Source: Clusia tigrina
Lineage: Eukaryota; Arthropoda; Insecta; Diptera; Clusiidae
Reading direction: 5' to 3'
Length of the DNA stretch: 64,000 nt
Assembly: GCA_920105625.2 (NCBI GenBank)
Contig: OV050030.1
Location: 178,141,315-178,205,314 of the forward strand
Shown here: positions 33,910 through 45,544 of the stretch, piece after piece
Layout of the letters: each line of letters starts with the position of its first letter
Position numbering within the stretch: the stretch's first letter is position 1
The notes under the pieces: model-generated
What the model was told of the DNA's origin: nothing
What the model saw: the letters and a program-made list of their open reading frames with translations, nothing else
The model's database searches: none
Made by a program: the position numbers and the translations under genes

Positions 33910-34239
33910 TGAAACGTGATTGCATACCAGTGAAACGTGATTGCATACTTTTAGGATCCCATCTGCAGTTTGAGAATGAGTGCACCACCCTGTGTGTTAT
34001 TAGTCAAGACACAATCTTTTCGAATAAAAGCTTCTTCGTTGTAGAGAGTGGTGTGAAGAATTATCTCGAAAGTAAGAACTTTCTGAGGTGTGTAAACAAA
34101 ATTCTAGAAAGATCCTTAAACTTCTAGGCTATTGTAGAATTTTCCACCTCAACCATTCTAAACTATAAAAAGCATAAGACTGTGCAAAGTCAAGACATTT
34201 CGTAACAGAATAAATTGTCAAGAGAGCAATTTCGTAACA
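33910..34239 (+). mobile_element. 3' LTR of the gag-IN element, with repeated end
   Basis: Begins TGAAACGTGATTGCATA right after the purine tract; that 5' motif is duplicated within about 20 bp. It ends in ATTTCGTAACA, and this terminal 32-bp block is repeated (starts 34197, 34229, with a partial third at 34261). The same block closes the LTR at 61318, confirming the family. Confidence 0.7.
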
Positions 34240-34319
34240 GAATAAATTGTCAAGAGGGCAATTTCGTAGCACTATCAACATTATTAAACTAAATGCCAAA
34301 CTGACGGCGACAGAGAATT

Positions 34320-35150
34320 CTTGCAGTGATGGACGGTAATAACCCTTTTCAGCGTAACTCCGTGCTGCAACGATTGTTGAAGCAAAATGAGTTCTTCGTC
34401 TCTAGATATACCCACAATGGAGCTCGCCAAAATTACTCCAATCCCCAGATCGACGGTTTTTATATAAAATGGATAGATACATAACCGTAGTTAAATGCAA
34501 AAGAAGCCCTACTACTGGACTAAAATCAGCTAAAATTAAAAAGAATGGTGAGACCAACCAAAATCGATTTGCACTTTTAGATACAAGAAGATCAGCAAAA
34601 TGAAGTGCAAACAATAAACAAAAAATATAAACCACCTCCAATTCATTTAAGAGAAAGAGAAAATAGCGCTTTAGTTAAGAAATTACTACGCATTGCTGGT
34701 GAAAGCAACTTTCATGTGATTCCCTTCATAAAATGCAATATATATGAAACCCACAATTGCCGCCATAAATTGCCCTCAAAAAATTCACTATTACGGAGCA
34801 AAAGTACAAAAACTTTTCCAATTCTCTTACTCATGATTCTTAGCAACAGGCGATTTCAACGTGAAACATACACACAGGGGATCTAGGCTCATGACGCCGA
34901 GAGGCAAGAAACTCCAATCAGATATGGCAAACATGGAATTGGACGTGATATCTACTGGCGAACCAGATATAATCGACTTCGGCGTATCCAAATATTTAAA
35001 CCGAAACCAACTCACAGCAGTATCTTCATATGATCTATCGTCTGAACACTCACCAACAATAATTACAATAGTTGTTAGCCAAGAAAATGCACCTCCATAT
35101 TTGGAAGCACCACACACACGCGAACCGATCGCAAGCGCAAAGCTGTAAAG
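34320..35150 (+). pseudogene. Jockey-like LINE fragment (gag C-terminus and endonuclease)
   Basis: Gag-like sequence at 34620-34750 (PPPIHLRERENSALVKKLL) continues to about 34840. It is then fused to endonuclease sequence: VKHTHRGSRLMTPRGKK, MANMELDVISTGEPD, FGVSKYLNRNQLTAVSSYDL and SSEHSPTIITI, with Glu where family members have Asp in the SDHSP catalytic motif. ORF1 is thus joined to the middle of ORF2 by deletion. It stops where LTR-like sequence begins at about 35150. Confidence 0.75.
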
Positions 35151-35264
35151 GTGAAGGAGGCAGTGAGGTCTCTTAGATCCAGCATCGCTCGACGAGTATA
35201 CAACGCACCAAGCTTCTAGAAACACCAGTAGTGACTACGAGTAGTACTGACGATAAACAAACAT

Positions 35265-35813
35265 AGACAGAGCCAGGAGTTTATGGTTTTAACCGACTCT
35301 CCCTGGAACACATACGCAACAGAGACAGAGCCAGGAATTTATGGTTTTAACCAACTCTCCTTGGAACACATAAACAAACGTAGACAGAACCAGGAGTTTA
35401 TGGTTTTAACCGACTCTCCTTGGAACACATAAACAAACGTAGACAGAACAGGATTTATGGTTTTAACCGACTCTGCTTGGAACACTTAGACAAACGTAGA
35501 CAGAACCAGGAGTTTATGGTTTTAACCGATTCTCCCTGGGACACATAAACAAGCAAGACATAGTCAAGAATTTATGGTTGTAAACAACTTTCCTGAAGAC
35601 TAGCACAAAACCACGGACACTACCATGAACACACAAACAGAGTAGGGTAGTGGTATATATATATAGGTAATAGCTAATAAGAAACCTACATAATTCAATT
35701 TGAAATTTAATAAAGACATTTAATACAACTAATACGAAAAGCGAATAAATTTCTGTAAGCGACCCTGGAACCCGCTGAGTATTTACCCCAGCGAAATTCA
35801 GTCGTTAGTGTCT
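35265..35813 (+). mobile_element. LTR fragment with six 58-bp tandem repeats
   Basis: The 3' end (ACCCTGGAACCCGCTGAG, TTTACCCCAGCGAAATTC, GTCGTTAG) is homologous to the LTR ends at 21.8 and 30.1 kb. Upstream lie six copies of a 57-59-bp unit starting at 35265, 35323, 35382, 35441, 35498 and 35556. Each reads AGACAGARCCAGGAGTTTAT and then GGTTTTAACCGACTCTCC. CCAGGAG and CTCCCTGG within a unit can pair as a stem. No primer site follows. Confidence 0.8.
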
Positions 35814-35862
35814 TGGTTCCATCAGAACGTAAAAAAATAAGGTTTCTCCAAAAAAAACGTAG

Positions 35863-36491
35863 TGTTATGTTATATCAATGAATTCGCCCTGACGTGGACA
35901 TTAGTATATTAGGGCGCCCTGATGTTTTTGAGGTATCCTTATTATAAAGGCGTGGATATAACGCCGAGAAATTAGGCCAAAGGCCGCTCTTGCTGAATAA
36001 GCCGCAAAGGCTCAAAATTCATATTCGCGACAAGGCAAAGAGATAAATAAGCAAGACTTGGAATATTGTATTGTGTTGTCTTTGATAGTCAGAACCAGTC
36101 TGATTTTTAATTCTGATTTTGTTTTACAAGAAACTTCTTATAGTCTATTTCTTATTCACCAATCAATATCAAATCAATTCATTCACTCACTCTTGCATAA
36201 CTTATTTAAATACATAATATGCAAGTAAATGAAATGTATTGATTGGTTCTTACTAATTCTTAAATATTTACTTTCTACACGCCTGCTCATCATATGTTCG
36301 CAGCGGCACCGACTGTCTGTATCGACAGTTATTTCGATGGCATTACCCGTATGTAATTTTACGCCCTTGGACTTGAAAGAGTGAAAGCGCGCCGCACCAG
36401 GCAATGAACTCCTTTGGTGGTTGCTCAAGGGCAACACGCTACGGCTTGCATACTCGCGCTATGATCAGCATGAATGCATACATACACTACA
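35863..36491 (-). repeat. 3' LTR of the gypsy-type element
   Basis: 629 bp. On the plus strand it starts TGTTATGTTATATC and ends CATACACTACA; read on the minus strand this gives TG...CA ends. Compared with the other LTR it keeps about 230 bp (36010-36238) that the right copy lacks, while the right copy has about 20 extra bases near its inner end and about 30 extra bases at 46663-46692. Confidence 0.95.
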
Positions 36492-36503
36492 TCCTTCCCC
36501 TAC
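36492..36503 (-). other. Polypurine tract
   Basis: On the minus strand GTAGGGGAAGGA immediately precedes the 3' LTR start TGTAGTG. It would prime plus-strand DNA synthesis and confirms the orientation. Confidence 0.85.
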
Positions 36504-36599
36504 AAGATTTAAATATTTAGTTGACAATAAAAGCCAAGCTAATTAAAAATATGTAAATTTTTTTTTTTATTTTTTATTCTTACGTTTACATCTAATTAG

Positions 36600-37330
36600 G
36601 TTATTATTATGTATTTTAAGAATATTGCTATTTAATTCTATGTAATTATTTGTACTTTTTTGTTTTATAACTTTGTATGGTCCCTTATATGGTAAGTCTA
36701 GTTTCTTTCTATTACAATTTCTCAAATATACGTAGTCATTTTTTTTTAAATTTAGCTCTGTTTACATTTTTTTGGTCAAGATTTTGCACATTTTTGTTTT
36801 GTGCTAACAGAGTGCTAAGGTATTCATTTAGTACTCTATGGTTTCTTTCAATGGAACCCAAAGATTCATGATGAAACGGGGCTGAAACTGTTTTTTCAAT
36901 ATTTAAAAGTTTACGTATGTTGTTTAATAACTCGTTTGTGAATTAAGTTCCCTTGTCTGTCCTCAATTTTTTAAAATATCCATACTTCAGTATGATATGA
37001 TCAACTATTGTTCTAGCTACAGTTACTGCATCTTTGGATTCTAAAGGAACTGTAATCACAAATTTTGTTAGATCACACTGTGTAGTGAGAATGTATCTAA
37101 AGGCATTTGACGGCCGTAGGGGTCCTACAGTGTCAATTGTCATTAGTTCAAAAGAGCTGCTCGGTGTTTCTGGACAGTAAATTGCTCTTTTGTGTGAGTA
37201 GAATTTTAGCTCTTGCACACATCGCAATCATTTAAATTGCTTTTACCATCTTCCTCATACCTTTCCATATATATTTCTATTTCAGTCTAGCTACGGTTCT
37301 TTGTATGCCACTATGCCCACCATATTTTGT
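36600..37330 (-). pseudogene. Gypsy-type integrase
   Basis: The N-terminal zinc-binding part is at about 37330-37200 (HDTKYGGHSGIQRTVARLK, then a damaged CxxC region with a frameshift). The catalytic core at 37227-36943 reads FELMTIDTVGPLRPS (first catalytic Asp), DLTKFVITVPL and KYGYFKKLRTDKGT (second Asp). After a TAA at 36942 it continues in frame with FTNELLNN and HESLGSIERNHR, with the third acidic residue (Glu). The product would insert element cDNA into the genome. The C-terminal GPY/F module is not recognisable before the polypurine tract. Confidence 0.85.
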
Positions 37331-39250
37331 GTCATGGTAGTTTTTTATCAATTGCTTCATTTCAACTTTGTCTGATATTTCTATGGGAGGTTCATATATG
37401 AACAAAATCAACCCATTTGTTTGAGTGCTCTGCAGATCATTAAAAATTTTCTTAAATTCGGATACTCCTATTTTAGTTAGTAGGTCATCATCAGATGCTA
37501 TAGTCTTTGTATATGTGCATTGCTCATTTTTGATATGAGATTCTTCAAAACCAAATTTAACCTCTGGTAGAGTGTCATTCTCATATCCTGCAATCACTAT
37601 TCGTTTATCTGCTTTTATTTTTAAATTGGGCCTCTTTTTATTTATTTTTATTCCTCCATTATTTATTTTTTTAAATTGCAATTTATTCATGTTCTTAGTA
37701 TCAGATATCGAAGTTGCATTCCATATGTGTAGCTGATCAGACTGCACTGGTTCACGCGTTTCAACATCTGCTTTTGTTACAGAATCTCCCGTGTTTTGTT
37801 TTTGAGCGTTTTCCGCCATGGCTCGGGTTATAACATCTATGCTCTTTGGTAGCATGTTCTTTAGTTCATCAGACTGTAGCGTAATTCTAGAGATTGCAAT
37901 TGCATTAGTATTCATTTTACCTTGTTTGAATAGGATAGTGAAATCATATTCCATGAGATCCATTCTAATTCTGGTAAGTTTGGATGAGGGAGTTTTGTGT
38001 GTGAAAAGACTCACAAGTGGTCTGTGGTCAGTGTATACTATGAACTTTTTGCCAAATAAATATGGCCTAAAATAGTTAATACCCCAATGAATCGCTAAAA
38101 GTTCCTCCTCAATCACTGGTTTATTCAACTCATGTTTGTTGAGTGTTCTACTCGCATTAGCGATTGGATTATCTTTACCAATTTCTCCTTGCGATAAGAT
38201 TGCACCTAACGCATGATTGGACGCATCAGTGTTGAGTATAAAAGTTTTGGTGAAATCTGGGTAACTTAGTATAGGAGAAGATATAAGTTTCTGCTTTAGT
38301 GTTTGGAATGCAGTTTCACACTTGTCATACCAATGAAATATGGTATTTTTCTTTAATAATACATTTAATGGTTTTGCAATATGTGCGCAGTTGTTGACAA
38401 ATCTTCTGTAATAATTACAGAACGCAACAAATCCTCTAGTGTCATCAGCATTTAACGGCTTAGGGTAGTTTCTAATGGCGTCATTCTTGCTTGGATCGGT
38501 AGTGATACCTGCTAATATTAATTGACCTAAGTAGACTATCTGGGATTTTAAGAAGTTACATTTGGTTGGATTTAATTTTAAATTATATTGCTGCAGTTTC
38601 TCAAATACTTTAATTAGATTGATATTGTGTTCTCTAAGGTTGGCTCCAAATACAATTATATCATCAACGTAAAGGAAAGCCAACTCTTGTAGTCCACTCA
38701 GCGCAAGCAAAAGCATGCGTTGAAACCGTTTGTAGAGATTTTTAAGCCGAATGGTTGGTTTTTGAAATGAAAATGTCCTGTACTGATTGAAAATGCTGTG
38801 AGAGGTGTGCATTTTGGCTCAAGAGGAATCTGGTAAAAAGAGCTTTATTTAATTTATCTTGCACGTCATCTAAACGAGATAGTGGAAACTTGTCATCTAC
38901 TATCTTTTTGTTTAGTGCTCTAAAGTCAACAACCAATCGCCATTCCTTCTCACCATTATTACTCTTTTTAGGTACAACCAGTAGGGGAGAATTGTAAGGA
39001 CTAACAGATGGTTCAATAATGTCTTTTTGTAGAAGTTCGTAAACTTGTTGATCTATCTCATCTTTTTGTACATTTGGTAGCCTATAGTTTCTTATATATA
39101 CTGGAGTGTTGGTTATGGTGGATATGCTTTGCTCATAAAAATTATTTACTGATAATGTTTCTCCTTCTAAATAAAAAATATCTTGTAATTTGCGACATAT
39201 GTCGACTATTGAATTTTTCTCTTTGCTACCTAAATTGTCGAGTTTTAGAA
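37277..39250 (-). pseudogene. Gypsy-type reverse transcriptase and RNase H
   Basis: From about 39250 the frame reads NTPVYIRNYRLPN, DIIEPSVSPYNSPLLVVPKK and VVDFRALNKKIVDDKFPLSR to DDVQDKLNKALF (about 38850). About ten residues, including RT motif A (the LDLxxGFHQ type with the first catalytic Asp), are then missing and the frame shifts. The 511-codon frame 38812-37277 carries FLYVDDIIVFG (motif C), FVAFCNYYRRFVNN, FHWYDKCETAFQTLKQKL, and RNase H motifs LNTDASNHALGAILSQ, EEELLAIHW and YTDHRPLVSLF. It then runs into the integrase zinc-binding segment. Confidence 0.92.
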
Positions 39251-39252
39251 GA

Positions 39253-39660
39253 TCACTGACTTCTAGGTTGTATAGAGATAGTGTTGGCTATCTTTAGCTG
39301 TGTGTTTATTGGTAATATGACTTGTTCATCATTTATGTGCATTTGTAGTGTGCATGTTTCATAGTCTAATTTACATTGGTATTTTAATAGAAAATTCCTT
39401 CCTAGTATACAATTTGTTGCTATAGGTATTTCAATGTTAATCACATGAAGTTCATGTGTAATTATTTGATTATCTAAAATTAACTCTGTTTCTGCTAAAC
39501 CTAATGTAGATGTCACCTTATTAAATATTCCCTTAATCGAAATGCACTTCTTATAAATCTATAATTTTTGGGTTGACATATCAATGGTCTGCTCCTGTAT
39601 CTATTAAAAATTTTAAGTTTCAATTCCTTACTTTTGTATCTGTATAATTACTGTTTGTGT
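39253..39660 (-). pseudogene. Aspartic protease
   Basis: On the minus strand KFLIDTGADH (about 39610-39580) has the active-site D-T-G triad of retroviral-type aspartic proteases. After frameshifts, the frame 39516-39253 gives TSTLGLAETELILDNQ and the flap-to-C-terminal part TNCILGRNFLLKY, matching the conserved ILGRDFL-type protease motif. Lies between gag and RT as expected. Confidence 0.8.
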
Positions 39661-39689
39661 CTAAATTTACTGAGTTTATTACGTGCTCA

Positions 39690-40564
39690 TCAATGTCGCG
39701 GTGTGCCCCGGACACTCTTGGCCGGGAGTAGGTCAGTTTCCCTGCCTACCGTTGTTTTGTCGCATATTGTAGTTGTTGTAATTTTGTAGCGATTATCACG
39801 GTTATTTTGGTATCCGTTTGTATTTTCATACCGCCGTGTGTTATTGTTGTAATTTCGATGCGACTGTTTGTCAAGTTCGTTTTGGTTTCTGTTCGTATTT
39901 CCGTACCGTCGTACACTATTGTTATTGTAATTTCGTTGCCTGTTCATGCTGAAATTATGCTGTCTACTAAACTGTGCATATGGTGTACTTTGTGCTTCTA
40001 ATTCTGTTGCTATTTGGATGGCTTCTGTTAATGTCTGCGGCCTAGCTACTATTAGTGTGGGTTTTAAATTATTATTTAAACCCTTTTTAAATGCTGCGAG
40101 GCCTAATTGATCTTTAAGTTTTATTACTAATTCCTTGCTTTCATTCCCTGTTCACTGATCTGTATGCTACTGAGGCCTGCAATTAAGCTATCTATTTTTG
40201 TAGCATATTGGTATACTTTCAATTTTCCTTGGTAAACAGTAGTCAGATCTGCTTGAATTTTATTTGCATTGCAATGTACCCTGAAGTTTCTGTTGAAGGC
40301 ATCTGCTAGTTGTTCTACAGTGACTGCTTTTGGCTCAACTAGCAACTTGTTGCGGACAGTGTCTGAAAATTTCGTTGCATATATAAAGTCTACCAGTGTA
40401 GGTATGTGAGAATTTGGAATTATCTTTGCAAAAAATTCAATAAGACCAATGAATTTCGATAGTGTTGATATTTTGCCTTCAAAATCTTGTATGATTTTTG
40501 CTGCTGCTGTGCAAATAACAAAAGCTGCAATAGAAATGTTGGGAAGAGGCTCGGAAGTTGACAT
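39690..40564 (-). pseudogene. Gypsy-type Gag
   Basis: Start codon at 40564 (MSTSEPLPNISIAAF). The capsid-like part reads FAKIIPNSHIPTLVDFIYAT and NRNFRVHCNANKIQADL to ISEQGMKARN, where a frameshift near 40127 occurs. The next frame reads KELVIKLKDQLGLAAFKKGL, QTLTEAIQIATELE and an Asn/Arg/Tyr-rich tail with repeated YNNNxRRYxNTN units. No CCHC knuckle is visible; the basic Asn-rich tail may take over RNA binding, as in some gypsy groups. Confidence 0.85.
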
Positions 40565-41139
40565 TGTGTGTGGATTTAGGTATTAATAAAAAATTTATTT
40601 GTTTGTATAGGCCATGAAATTCGTTTAACTCGACGGTGCTTAAATTGAAGCGATTGTGTTCTAATTCTTGCAGAGTGTCTGCAATGAATTTAGAAGTATA
40701 CGTGCGTGTTGGCCGGTAGAAAATCCTTCGACTGAACCCTCCCCGAGGGTACCGGCTGGCAATAGGTCTACAATGGCATCAATTGTCTGATGGTGCTGGA
40801 TCTAGCTAAGGTCAGGATGTAGCGCTCAATGTTTGAAAATCCTTAATAGTACAGCATTGAAAAATACACCTTGACTATGGTTCGAAGGTAAGGGCTGGAT
40901 CAAGGTGTCACCCGTGACCCGTGCTGATGATCTGCCATGCTAGAGGCCCTGTTAAATAGTCTAGTCGTAAACGGAGCCCCCGAATAAAAGGCGCGCTTCG
41001 GTGGTAATAGCCTAGCTCGGATATTGCGGATCCCTGTCCGAGAAATCTTTATATTCTCCGCAAAAAGAATCTTCATGAAGAAACAAAAAATGAAACCAAA
41101 AATTCCGCGGGACATCACCGCAATTCAATTGGCAAATCA

Positions 41140-42360
41140 GATGGAGAATCCTTGATGAGCCAATGCTTAGTGGGGTAAGATCACCCACTAAGCCCAAATC
41201 AAATGCTGCTGCGGCCACTGAACGGAGACCTATATCCGTGACCAAAACAGTGGGTGGACCTATGGGACCCCCAATGACAGTAGGCGGGATGGGTGGTGCA
41301 CGAATTCGGAAACTTTCTTCCGATGATGCGCCATCCAATTGAGATGCTGCCAAGGCAAAAATGGGACCAACTCAACAAACTCCCATCTTCACTAAGGAGA
41401 GATTGTTGACACTGGGGGACAAAGGAAGTAATCCATCCCGACCTACCACCTCGGAGAAAACCTCCAGGTTGGCCCCGAGAGGAAGCCCTCTTCGTGATCG
41501 TGGTCAACTTGGGGGTTTGGATGACCCGAGAAGAAAGGAGCTAAGTGGAACTGGAGTCAGATGGTACCTCACCTACCTGTCTGTCTCAGGGTTTGCAACC
41601 AGATGATGCTCTTGCCAAGGCAAAGGAGCACAGGGTTGCTGGCACAATATCACAACCGAATGTAAACAAGAACCTGAAGAAAAAAGGGAACGAAACACCT
41701 TTTCTCCTAATCTTGACCCAGCCAAGAAGAGGAAGGCGGCAACACCGTCAGGCCCACCTAGTCGAGGAGGGTCCAAGGCAGCAGGTAGCTACGCTAAGGT
41801 GGCGTCCGTCACCAAGGTGGCTGTTGTTGCTGCGGACTATCCGAACACCATCCTGACTAGCGAGTAGCTGACAAGTGTTGAGCAGATGTTGCTTGAGAGG
41901 CTGGTTGAAGAGTGGACCAAAGAATTCTCCTTCGTTCGTATCCACTTCAAGCCTGGCTTCCTGAGCATCGACTGCTGTTCGACGGACTCGGTGGAATGGC
42001 TGAAAGAGGTCGTGACTCAGCTTTCAGTGAGAGAGGGCGTCAATTTGGTCGCCAGAGTGGGAGACAACATCCCACAATCACACACAGTCTTCCTCTTCCT
42101 CCCTCGTAGTAATGGACAAGAGGTAGCTGTGTCACTTAAGTTTCTCTCCAGCCAAAATATTGGGCTAAACACAATTTCTGGAGAGTATGGAGTTGCAAAG
42201 ACGAGGGCAACGGACAGTTGTTGTCCGTGGAAATAGATGATGGGTCCATGCAACTAATAAAGAGCTCGGGATATGCAAAATCAAAGTCGGTTGTTCCAAA
42301 CGTACTCAAGAAAAACCCAAGGCAGAGGAAGTACAGGCGACAAACATCTCACCTCTGTCA
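41140..42360 (+). pseudogene. LINE ORF1 (gag-like, DUF4780-type)
   Basis: Read through several frames: a Pro/Ser/Gly-rich N-terminal part (GGPMGPPMTVGGMGGARIRK, then DAAKAKMGPTQQTP) leads to SYAKVASVTKVAVVAADYP and the globular part at 41886-42236 (MLLERLVEEW, RIHFKPGFLSIDCC, VEWLKEVVTQLS, QNIGLNTISGEYG). This domain is typical of ORF1 in insect LOA/R1-type LINEs and may bind RNA, although it has no zinc knuckle. Three or more frameshifts and stops are present. Confidence 0.75.
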
Positions 42361-42584
42361 AAGGTAATTACGAGTAGTAGCCTTCCCCAGGTGAGGCTGA
42401 ACCGAAGACTGTGGCCCCGGAAATCTCTTTCAGGGCCTCCAGTGTTGAGATAGGGGCTGAGGCCGCATATTGCCCTTCACTGGTACACAGTCTGGAGGAT
42501 GTCTCTATGGACGAGGAGGACGAAGGTGGGAATAACACCATCCCGTCACAACCTGTTCCATAAGATGACGAGACTGAAAGTGGC

Positions 42585-43960
42585 TTAAGCAAACATCCAT
42601 CATGCCAGAGCAGCCTCGGCGTTTGCCAAGAACATGAGGCTGGCCCTCATTCAAGAGCCATAGTGTTACAAAGGTCAAATTAGGGGTCTTTCTAGTAAGT
42701 TTACAAAGGTAATATGGGATGCCAATGCTGACATTAACCGCACCTGTATCCTGATTGGAAATGATATTAACTACTTTTGTCTTTCAGAATTCATGTAGCG
42801 AGATCTCACACCCATCATGGTAAAGTCCATAGATGATGGGGTCTCTCGCGCCATAGTCGTTGCATCGGCCTACTTTCCGGGAGATATGAATGACATCCCG
42901 GAAGAAGTCTATAAGCTGGCGAGGTATTGCCTATCCAAAAGGATTCCACTATTGGTGGGCTGTGACTCAAACGCACACAATACCACCAATACAAGCAGTG
43001 ACACCAATAAACGGGGTGAGTCAATTCTAGAATTTTTATTATCACCTAATTTATATATATTGAATAAGGGGAACACACCCACTTTTAAAAATGTAATTAG
43101 GGAGGAAGTTCTTGATCTGACTTTCTGTAGTCCAGAGCTAACTGATATTGTTAACAATTGGAAAGTTTCGGACGAACCCTCTCTGTCGGACCACAGCATA
43201 ATTGAGTTCGATATAGGAGGTATCGTCACAAAAACGATAGTTTTTAGAAATCCTAGGTATACTAACTGGGAATTCTTCGATAGTTCAGTGCATTCACTAC
43301 TTTCATCCTCAAACATCCAAGGAATATATAAAAATCCGGTGGAGCTAGAGGAGGGTGTCAATGAGCTGAATGATCTCATTTCCGAATCCTATGTTTTATC
43401 TAGTCCTCTAAGAACAAAGAAAAACAGCAGGAATGTTCCTTGGTGGAACTCTAGTCTGTCTACTAGACGTACTAAGGTGCGTAGGCTATTCAATCTAGCT
43501 AAGCGTGCGGGGGACTGGGAAGAAAATAAAAAAGAGTTGACGATCTATAACAAAGAGATCAGACAAGCCAAAAGGACTAGCTTTAGATCATTTTGTGAAA
43601 GTATAGAATCGACTCCTGAAGTAGCACGACTCCATAGAGCTCTTGCGAAAAAGCTGGCATTGAAATCTGAGGATGGGACGTTCACGGCAAATGAAGAGGA
43701 TCGCACTCTCCTTTTGCTGCGTGTGCACTTTCCTGGGAGCTCGATCCAGTTACCGCCATCTTTGCAGATGGATGCTCTTCCTAGAAGAGAGAGGAAGATT
43801 GGCTGGAAGATGGCCAAAGAAATTATAACTACTGAGAGGTAGAGATAGGCCATCAGCTCTTTTCAGCCATATAAATGGAGCATAGTAGTTGGTGATCTTC
43901 TGGTAAAACTCACAAATCTAGGCATATCATGTCAAGGATATGCGGACGATATTGTGATAA
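42585..43960 (+). pseudogene. LINE AP endonuclease and RT start
   Basis: Begins around ARAASAFAKNMRLALIQEP with a TAG instead of the next Trp codon. After another stop it continues in the long frame 42817-43842: AIVVASAYFPGD, LLVGCDSNAHN, LDLTFCSPEL and PSLSDHSIIEFDI. These are the endonuclease catalytic segments (Asp/Asn in DSNAH, SDH). A basic linker follows, then a junction near 43715 where several hundred bases of RT (fingers and motif A) are missing. GYADDIVIIAGG (about 43938-43973) is RT motif C. Confidence 0.88.
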
Positions 43961-43990
43961 TAGCTGGAGGAAAATCTGAATCCACTCTTT

Positions 43991-45544
43991 GTGATATTAT
44001 CCAGATTAGCAGCTAGTGAATGGTGCAGGGGAACAGGATTAAAAATCAATGCTTCAAAGACCACCATTGTGCCGTTCACTAGAAAAAGATCTCTACCATA
44101 TATGAAACCTATTCTTTTAAATGGTACACAGGTCGATATTAGCTCAGAGACCAAATACCTCGGAGTCATTTTCGACAAAAAGTTATTGTGGAAGGCTCAT
44201 CTGACAGCAACCACCAAGAGGGCTACAGCTTCCTTAATGATATGTAGACGGCTTGCTGGTAAATCTTGGGGATGTGACCCAAAAATCGTTCGCTGGATGT
44301 ATACTATATTCGTGAGACCAATCATCACCTATGGTTCTGTAGCCTGGTCAAATAGAGTCAGACTTAAGACAGCGAAATCTGCATTAAGTAAAGTGCAACG
44401 CCTTGCCTGCCTTGTTATCACTAGAGCTATGCGCACCTGTCCAACAGCGGCAATGGAAGTTATACTAGATCTAACACCCTTACATCTAGTAAGTCAAGAC
44501 TCTGCTAGGAAATATCTTACCAGAATACAAGAAATTATTTCGAGAGAATCAAATTACAACCAAAATATATGGGGTAAAAATTCTACTCAAGAATACTGTA
44601 TACTAAAATCTCACAAAGATTTTATGCCAAGAAAATTCAATTTTGCACACAAATACTGCACAATGATGAGTTGCAAAAAAGAATGGAATGGTCTGAGACA
44701 TATTAAATTAGATAAACTTCCCTCTTATGGTATACTGACGGTTCTAAGACAATTGATGGAACTGGGGCAGGAGTATTTGGGCCTAGAACCAACTACTGGG
44801 AACCAATGGGTTCCTTACCAAGCATTTTTCAATCGGAGATTCACGCTATTGAAAGATGTGCCCAGATCAACATTGACAGGAAGTATCGGGGGGAAAAACA
44901 TCGTGATTGTATCTGATAGTCAAGCAGCACTCAAGAGTCTGCACTTACCGTTAGTAAGGTCTAAACTTATGTGGGACTGTATTGGGAAGCTAAACTCCCA
45001 AGGCGGTGTGAACAAGTTATCTCTAATGTGGGTACCAGGCCACATATTAGTAGATGGAAATGAGAAGACTGATAGCTTAGCTAGAAAGGCTGCGGCCTCT
45101 CACTTCAACGGCCCTGAACCCTTCTGTGGACTATCATCCAATACCATTGGAGGTCTGCTGAACAAGTGTACAGATACAAAACGAAGTCAAACCTGGAAAA
45201 CTCTTCCGGGATTAAGACAGTCCAAAGCTCTTCTGGGAGACTTTAATCCTAAAAGAGCTAAGGACTTAATAAATATGCCTTGGAGTAAATTAAGAATCAT
45301 CACAGGCATTTCAAGCGGACATTGTAGACTCAGCTACCATTTAAACAAGTTGGGTATATCTTCAGATGCCATCTGTCGATTCTGTGGAGAAAGTGACGAA
45401 ACCTCACTGCAGCTGATCACAGACTGCGGACCATTGGCACACAAAAGACACAGGCATATCTTAGACATGAGCAAGATCCCTCATCTTGATTCCTCCAAAA
45501 TATATGAATTCCTGTCGGAACTTAAACTGACAGAATATTTATAG
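43991..45544 (+). pseudogene. LINE RT thumb, RNase H and zinc-finger tail
   Basis: A 517-codon frame: GLKINASKTTIVPFTRK, ETKYLGVIFDKKLLWKAHL, GKSWGCDPKIVRWMYTIFV, the RNase H blocks VIVSDSQAALKSL and SLMWVPGHILVDGNEK, and ICRFCGESDETSLQLITDC (CCHC finger). The first RNase H motif lies in another frame: YTDGSKTIDGTGAGVFGP can be read at about 44732-44785. Two compensating frameshifts must therefore flank it, and the open frame does not give a working RNase H. Confidence 0.9.

Noticed and set aside
41012..41507. Two minus-strand frames of 102-113 codons opposite the LINE ORF1
   Set aside because: The plus strand in the same place encodes the recognisable Pro/Gly-rich ORF1; the minus frames are shadows of it.
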